Positions 57,239 through 64,000 of a stretch of 64,000 nt of DNA are shown here, piece by piece. The position numbers and the translations under genes are program-made. The notes beneath the pieces are model-generated. The model was not told where the DNA came from and did no database searches. It was given only the letters and a program-made list of their open reading frames with translations. Position 1 is the first letter of the stretch, and every line of letters starts with the position of its first letter. Origin of the DNA: Ifrita kowaldi (taxonomy: Eukaryota > Chordata > Aves > Passeriformes > Cinclosomatidae); the NCBI GenBank assembly GCA_013398055.1, contig VZRS01002379.1:1-64000 (forward strand), given 5' to 3'.

Positions 57239-57450
57239 TGTCTCTGGGACAGTTTTTGTGCTCTTTGCCCACTCATCTTGTACCTTCTGAGGCAACCCAA
57301 CCATAGGAACAACCAGAACAAATAACTCCCAGCCAACCTCTTCAGCTGGAATTCGTTATTGAATTTGCTCCATCAGAAAAAGAACAGCAATGGTTATTTC
57401 CTGATGCAACGCACAGATGATAATTAGTGAAAGGATTAATGTGGTTTAAT
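57239..57450. other. Non-coding unique sequence
   Basis: Unique interval. Nothing is recognised. Confidence 0.5.
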
Positions 57451-57684
57451 GAGGTGGGGAGGCCCTGGCACAGGGTGCCCAGAGAAGCTGTGGCTGCCCC
57501 TGAATCCCTGGCAGTGCCCAAGGTCAGGCTGGACAGGGCTTGTCTCACTGGGATAGTGGAAGGTGTCCCTGCCTATGGCAGGCATGGGATGAGATGAACT
57601 TTGAGGTCCCTTCCAACCCAAACCATTCCAATTCCATGATTCTATACCCAAACTTTTCCACGATTCCCTGATTCCATGATTCAG
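57451..57684 (+). mobile_element. CR1: CR1 LINE fragment, 3' end with extended tail
   Basis: CR1 3' end in plus orientation. It begins GAGGTGGGGAGGCCCTGGCA and continues AGAAGCTGTGGCTGCCCCTG, TGCCTATGGCAGGCATGGGA and CCCTTCCAACCCAAACCATT. It ends in an unusually long run of degenerate octamers (ATTCCATG, ATTCTATA, CGATTCCCTG, ATTCCATG) to about 57684. It is 5'-truncated. Confidence 0.94.
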
Positions 57685-60600
57685 GCACCTTGCTGCATGG
57701 CCACTCGGCTCCCTTGTGCTGTGGATCCAGGAGGTTTTCCAGGGAAGCTGCTTTTCTGAGTAAACCATGAGGAAAAGACTCAGTGTTTGGAGTCAGGAGT
57801 TCCCACCTGTGAAATGCCTCCGAGCCCCTGCGTTGCCCCAGGCACGTGACAGAAGATGAGCAGAACATCTGCTCTGTGATTCCACCCAGAGCTGGGCATC
57901 GAAACAGCTTTAAAATCTGGATCAGGGGATCATTTCTTCCTGAGAATTGTTCTTCCCAAAGCATTAATTCTGGTGCAAAGGAGGCACAAGGGCACGTGCT
58001 GCTTTGCTGTGCAGGTCCTTCAGCAGGCTGAGGTTTTATTCCTGGGCTCTGTGCTCTCCTCCACCCAGAATTTGGTGCAGTTTATACACAAACATTTCTG
58101 GCTTCATTCCTGCTTGAATCTTTACATGTACGTGTTTATTCCCATGTCTACACCAATACGTAGCACAAGTGGGGGTAGGAGCCCAGGAGATGATTTTTCA
58201 GGAGGTTTTATTTCCATGAGAAGCTTCAGAGCACACTTTCACTCAGCACTGACTCATCGTTCTCTCTCTCTCTTTTTTTTTATTGCTGCCTAATCCAAGA
58301 AACTCTGACTAAGTCAGCTCTGCCACGTCTCGAGTGTAGCAGGGATTCCTTGATGCAAACAGAACTGGTAATTCTCCTCCGAAATAGCAAGAAATTGCTA
58401 TTTGTGGGCTCCTGCTTTACGCAATGCTGACCTTGGCTGAGGCAGCCCCAGTGGAAAGGGCCGTGGTGCATGAAGTCAGTGCCACTGTGGTAAATAAAGG
58501 CAGCGCCAGCAGGGCCCAATTTCAACATCTCCTGGCACAGGAGGCAGAGCTGGGCAGGGGCACCGAGCTGGATTTTCTGAGCAGCAGTCTGGGAACCTCA
58601 TGGCTCTGTGTCATGGGGAGACAGCCCAGCTCGGTGTCTCAGCTGGGTGTTTTGGTGAGTCCCTTTTTGAACATGCAAACCCTTTTCATGTTCTGCATGG
58701 CCATTAAAGAGAGCTGGCAGCAAATCCGACGGGCTGCACAGGTAGGCTGGGAGCACAACAGGAGGGTTTTGTCAGTGGCCCGGGCTGCTGGAACTTCAGA
58801 GGGTTGCAGGTATTGACTGAAAAAAAAAAAGGAGAATAAAAACATAAGAGCCCATTTCAGCACTTGAGCTTGGCAGTAAGAAATCAGTGAGTGAGGCCAG
58901 GGCTAGGCCATGATTTAGCTTCACACAGACCAGTTGAGATGGCAAAAGTCAAATCAGGTGAATACCTGCAGCCCATAAACCCCAATTACTTGTGTACATG
59001 TTTCTAAAACAAAACACAGCTCAGACTCCTGGAAAAGGCCGGCTGCCCTCACTCAGCTTGCCCAGAGCTCTGCTCTGTAAGGCTGATCTGTCTTTTCTCC
59101 CTGTAAATCCTTAACTAACACCATGGGTAGCCAGTGCCCATCAAATTCCCTTAGCTGATCAAAATGAAATTGCAAAATCAGCCTTGGAGAACCCAGATCT
59201 GCCTTTTCCTGTGGATGGACAATCCAGGAGGGATCAGGAGCCCTGTGGCTGTCCCAGAGCTCCTTGAACAGGGTCATTTCCCTCTTTCACATGCTCCCCA
59301 GCTGCATTTTAGCCCCCAGCAAAGACCTGGGACCATTTCCCTGCTGGATGTGCCCCTCCTTTCAGGGCAGTGTTTTCATCCCAAACCCTTGTGTGAGGTT
59401 TAAGTGGATGAATCCATGGATCTGCCAGAGCTCTATTCCGGTGTCTTCCAGTGGTGTTTTCCCTCTCTGACATTTCCCACACGTGTTTACTGCGCAGCTT
59501 CTTCCCTGCACAGGCTGTATCCTCGTTATCACATGAAATAATGTTTTATTGGGAGAAAGATCCTCTCAGAAACACACTGGAGGTACCTAAGCTGCCTGTT
59601 TCTCCCCGAATCCTCAGCTTTCTTTCATCAGGACGGTTTTGTTGAGATGATATTGCCTCTCCTGGGTGTCATTCACGGGAGCTCCGCAGTGGTGATGAAT
59701 AAAACAACTGTGGCCAGACTGCAATAAATTAATTGCAGCGTTTTATGTGAGTAAGAGAATGGGCAGGAGACCTGAGACTGAAACCCAAATCTGCCTCTGA
59801 ATCTGTGGTTGAAAGACTGGTCTGAAAAAGAGAAAAGAAGTCAGAGTGGGAAGAGGGGGTTTGGGGGGAAAATAAACCCAAGGCAGCCCAGCACGTTGTG
59901 GTTTCTAACAAGCAATTTGGAGTCTCCATTTCCAGCCAGCCAAGTACATGGAAGATCTGAATTTCTAATTTAGCCACTGCATGTTATGTTTTATGAGATG
60001 CAGAAAGTTTTTATGGATCTGTGTCTCTGCCTTTTATTGGCTGGAAACTGATTGTGGAGCTGCACTTCAGGAGCCCTCCAAAAACCCAGGGCCAGGAGGG
60101 AGATGCCAATCTCTGCCTCCAGCTTTTGTTTTGGCTCAGGGAGGATCTGAGCTGCCGCTCTGCTGCTGCAGGTCACTGCTGGCACAGACAGATTTCACCT
60201 TCCAGGTGTGCTGCAGCTCCCAGCCTTGCTTTATTAAGCACCACTTTAATCTTAGTCTGCACTGGGAAGGCTGAATTTTGTCCAGTTTAGTGGAATATTT
60301 AATGAATTCACCAGTCACAAAAATGGAATCCGTGGAGAGGAGAGACAACCTGTGCTGGAATCCGGGGTGCAGTGGGGTGTGCAGGATCATCCTCCTGCTC
60401 AGGGCCAGCAGCCAGTCCCGGTGGGGAAGCAATCCTGGGAATCAAAGGTGGGCATTGCTTCAGATCTCACCATCCAGCCCTAACCCACCAGGAGTTTTGG
60501 CACCAAATTATCAGATCCACGACTTTGCCAAATTAAATTCAAACTTAATGCTGTCAGTGAGTATTGGGCAAGGGAGCCTTGTGCTCTGGGATGTGCCATG

Positions 60601-61340
60601 ACTTGGAGTCCTGACTAAATTTAGGCTCTGGTTGTGCAACCAGGATCATTTTCCAGAGAGATTTCAGGGATTAACTGGCCTGGTAAATCCTGTGGGGTGG
60701 GAACCATTTTACATCTGTACCACAGCAGAATATTCATTTATTAATTACTGCTGCTGTGAGGGGATGAACAGGTTTGCTCTGCTCTCCCTCCTTCAGACCT
60801 GAAAAGCAAATTTTTCACTCATTTTTATAAGGACAGCATGTTCCAAATTGTATCCTTTTTAACATTAACAAATTAATCTGAAATATTAACGCATGCAGCA
60901 TTCCCAGGACAAATATTGCTGATTATTCACTGATTTCCCAATCAAGGGTAAAGCCCACATTGCTATTTTTAAGTTACTGATATTTTTACCTATTAGGGCA
61001 TTGCCACAATCCAGATTTTTAATATGGGGGTGGTGACTGTTTTAGATATTTTGAATTTTGTGTCTGAACCCCTGACGTTTGACAGTTTCAAGTGAGCACC
61101 TAACAATTTTCTGCAGGATTTATCCGTGAATAAATCAGAGATTCATCTGTGAATAAATCAGAGAATCAGATACAGTTCAGGATCTCACTGCCAGACAGGG
61201 AAGAATCGGTGTCCTCAGCTTCCCATGGAAATAAATCAAAAAAATAAACCAGAAATGTAGGAATTGAGAGGGGAGAGAAAGCCCCGATTGCTCGAACCTT
61301 TCTTTTTTGAATTTTAAAGCCTTCCTGAGCTGACTGGCGA
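57685..61340. other. Unique sequence; one weak exon candidate
   Basis: No gene is firmly recognised. A (TC)n/T tract at 58261-58280 followed by CTAATCCAAG at 58291-58300, an open frame, and a GTGAGT donor-like site after 58651 give a weak exon candidate on the plus strand (see findings). A 23-bp partial duplication (GTGAATAAATCAGAGA twice) lies at 61126-61164. The rest is unremarkable. Confidence 0.4.
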
Positions 61341-62060
61341 ATGCTTTTCCCAGCATTTCGGGCCAGGCTGGGAATTTGGGAGGTGGGATTTGGTGCGGGG
61401 AGTTATGAAGTGTGCGGAGCAGTGATGATGGGCAGGCAACAGCTCCTGGTGGTAATTCCAGGGATGGAATTGGGGCTCAAAGCAGAGCAGCCTCCCTGGT
61501 TTCACAGGAGCTGGGATGCCGGCAGCACATCAGGCAGCGCCTCTGGATTACCTGGGATCGCTCCCAGGCTCCGGCTCCGCCTTTCCCAGAGGGATCCCAG
61601 CGTCAGGAAAGCCTCGGGATGTTGGCTCAGCCACGGGGAGGGGAAATGGGTCCTGCTGGAGCTGCACAGGACACGGGGAAAGTTCTCCAGTTGGGAGAGG
61701 GGAGACGAGCTGGCACCGAGCCCCAATCCCAACTTTCCAAACTGGAGTTTCAGGGGGATTTTTATGTCAAGTTTTCCTTTCTTTGGGTGGAATGGTTCAG
61801 GCACTTCGGGAATGTGTGGCCAGGGAGTTACAGGACCCTGCCACATCCCAGCCCTCCTGCTCTGCTCCAGACTCCCTCTCCCCACAGTGCAGCGTTTCCC
61901 TCTGGAGAATCCGTAAAGAAAACTGTCATAGAAAGCCAGTTCCTCCTCTTTTTGGGAAAAAACCCACAACTTTCTTTCTCCTTCACAGCGGGAACCCCGT
62001 CCTGTAAACACAAGGCAGCCCTGTCGAAACATTGGGAATAAGATTTTATCTATTTTCCTT
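61341..62060. other. GC-richer block with overlapping open frames
   Basis: Open frames of 191, 209 and 163 codons in all three plus-strand frames and 238 codons on the minus strand (61502-62218) overlap here. Simultaneous openness in several frames is what GC-rich DNA with few TAA/TAG/TGA words produces by chance. None shows a domain, and Pro/Ser/Gly/Arg-rich low-complexity peptides dominate. I do not call a gene. A single long exon of an unknown protein cannot be excluded. Confidence 0.45.
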
Positions 62061-64000
62061 GGATGTGGCCCCCCGTGCCCCCTCCTTTGTGGATCGTGGT
62101 TAAAGTGATAATGAGTAAATCCTGGGATTCCTCCAAAAATTTCAGCCAGCACTGGAATTGTGCACAGATACCCCAAAAAATCCATGCCCACAGATTGCCA
62201 GCACCCTGATTTTAGCAAAAAGGATCCGTGGGGACCCCCTGCCAGAGGCTGTAAACATGGAATTAAAAAAGGGAATGTTAAATGGGGATAATCTTATGTT
62301 TCTACAGAGCTTTTCATCCAGGGAGAGCCCACCTGCTCTGGAAGTCACTGCTCATGGATAACCAGGGGGAGATTTAGGGCAGGCAGGGAAAAATCCTAAA
62401 CTCAGTGGGAAAATCCAGGCATCCCCCAAAATAACCTCTGTACGAGAAGCACTGACCGAGAAAGCGTCGAGGCTGCAGAACGTGCAGGGGATGATTTCTG
62501 TGACAGAGAAACTCCAGGGAAGATCAAAACAACCCTCAAGGATCGAGGGAATGAGGGCGTTTTTTCCAGCCCCGCTCGGGCGTGCTGACGGGGCTGTCAG
62601 AGCACCGAGGGCTCGTGCGAGGACGGTTTCCATTTGTAACGTTCATTCGGCCATAAATCCTCCAGCTCGGATCCCGAGGCCAGCTCCGTGCCATTCCCTC
62701 ATGGCAAATGTTCCCGAGGCTCCAAATATCCCAGGGGTTGGTGGGGGTCACGGAAGGGGAGGTGAAAAGAAAATGATGGAATTGGCTGAGTTGGAATTGA
62801 TTGAATTTTAACTTCTTGGACAAGGTGAAAGTTGGTGGTGTTGAGTTGGTGGGAGCTGAAGTTTGGATGGATTAAAGCCCAGTTTTCCCATCACCTTCTC
62901 TTGGGATATCCATTCCCAGGAGCCTCAGTTTCCCAGCCCAAAGGAGGGAAAAGGGGACACCACAGGAGGGGACAAGTGCCTGGGTACCCTTCCAAAACCC
63001 ATGGAGATTTTCCTTCCAAACAGACTCTTTTTAGGCATTTAATGAAATATTTTAGCTGTCAGTAAAGACGAGAAACCTTTAATGTTTTCCAGGATGTATT
63101 TTTTATTTAAGAAAAATCGGATTTTCTCCAGAAAACCAGGCATTTTGTTGGGATATTTTAATTTTCTCAAACCCCAGTGTTTCTGTCAAAGACCAGCCCT
63201 GGTTGTTTGGTGGAAAAGGAGCCAAGGAGTGCTGGGAAGGCTTAATGGGATCAGTTCTTAGCTCAGACTTTGCTCTGAACATCCCTTAAATCAGTTCTAA
63301 ATAACACTTCAGGGCAGCCTAATGAACTATTTATTTATTCATTGATTCCTCTTTAAATAAATTTGATGGAGGTTGATAGAAAGTTCTTTTTCCTCCTCTT
63401 ATTCTGTTTTAAATTTGTAGGAACATCTTGCTCTCCTGTGGCACCCCAGAGAGCAGATCCTTCACTTTTATTTATCATTAGGATTCATCACTTTTTTTGG
63501 AAAAAACTCCATGTTCCCTCCCTGCTCCTTCCCCTTGATTTTTTAGGAAACTCAGGCACGTAAAAGCAAAACAGAGGAGCAAAGCAAAGCACACTCAGCA
63601 CTAATTTGGCAACGGGAGGAACGCACTAAAACAGCTTTTATTGTTGAAAACTCAGCCTGGAGTTTTCCTCCTATAAAAACAACAAACCTCGGTGACATTT
63701 GCTGGAAGTTCTCATGAATTCCATTGCGCAGGAGATGGAGTTGGACTGGAGCAGGTCTGGAAAACCAGCCCAGCTCGAGCAGTGCTGTCATGGAACCAGG
63801 GCTCTGATTCCCACTTGGAGAAGGGGCTCTGGTGGTGCAACAGCTCCGCAGTTCCCGAGGCTGCCCCAGGGATTTGAATGTCAAATTTGGGTTGAAGTCG
63901 TGCTGGGCTGAGCGTGCTCCGAGAGGATTTGGAGCTCCTGGCCTGGAGGGACCCTTTGGATGAGGAGGAAGGGTTTGCTTAGTGGAGAAAAGCTTTAATC
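62061..64000. other. Non-coding unique sequence
   Basis: No gene or interspersed repeat is recognised. The open frames are 110 codons or fewer and without domains. Confidence 0.5.

Noticed and set aside
61502..62218. 238-codon open frame on the minus strand as a gene
   Set aside because: It overlaps three other long frames in a GC-rich block and has no motif or family resemblance. Listed only as a composition-driven observation.
1..64000. tRNA, rRNA, endogenous retrovirus or LTR elements
   Set aside because: I saw no cloverleaf with A/B-box words, no rRNA-like stretch, no LTR pair and no reverse transcriptase, gag or env motifs in any frame. A covariance-model or profile search would be needed to exclude decayed copies.

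Overview
The window reads as vertebrate nuclear DNA from a bird. The strongest evidence is fourteen fragments of young CR1 retrotransposons. Most keep the characteristic 3' end (a run like CCCTTCCAACCCAAACCATTCC followed by ATTCYRTG-type octamers), some in one orientation and some in the other. The rest of the DNA is single-copy, with AT-rich simple repeats, no mammalian Alu/L1-type elements and low overall repeat density. The CR1 wording fits a neoavian, perhaps passerine, genome, but I infer the clade only loosely. There is one assembly gap (57 N, 22023-22079).

No protein-coding gene can be supported. Every open frame I examined is short, lacks a recognisable domain, and is usually overlapped by an equally long frame on the other strand or in another frame. 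The window is best read as intergenic or deep intronic. Exons of a non-coding RNA or small isolated coding exons cannot be excluded.

Layout. 1-25.9 kb: unique sequence with five CR1 fragments, a 179/153-bp tandem duplication at 15.1 kb, an octamer array and a 53-bp duplication next to the gap at 21.7-22.1 kb, and smaller tandem duplications at 23.0 and 25.7 kb. 25.9-41.6 kb: a 15.7-kb stretch without young CR1. It holds a compact CpG-dense promoter-like island at 31.73-31.88 kb (perfect palindromic RFX X-box, two CCAAT boxes, a YY1 motif), a phased GAATTATAAC array beside it, several segments that look like non-coding regulatory DNA, and the tail of a much older CR1/L3-type element at 36.5 kb. 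41.6-46.3 kb: four CR1 fragments, a 12-unit, 29-bp minisatellite carrying forkhead-like motifs, and an (AAAT)n tract. 46.3-54.2 kb: mostly unique, with a roughly 34-unit, 14-bp minisatellite at 47.9-48.4 kb and a hairpin-forming segment at 48.9 kb. 54.2-57.7 kb: five CR1 fragments. 57.7-64 kb: unique, with a GC-richer block at 61.3-62.1 kb.

Functionally, the most substantial signal is the island at 31.7-31.9 kb. Its motif order and spacing suggest a TATA-less promoter firing toward the minus strand, possibly of an RFX-controlled (often ciliary) transcription unit. It lies inside a CR1-poor domain of the kind often seen around regulatory landscapes. No transcript body could be assigned to it from the sequence alone.
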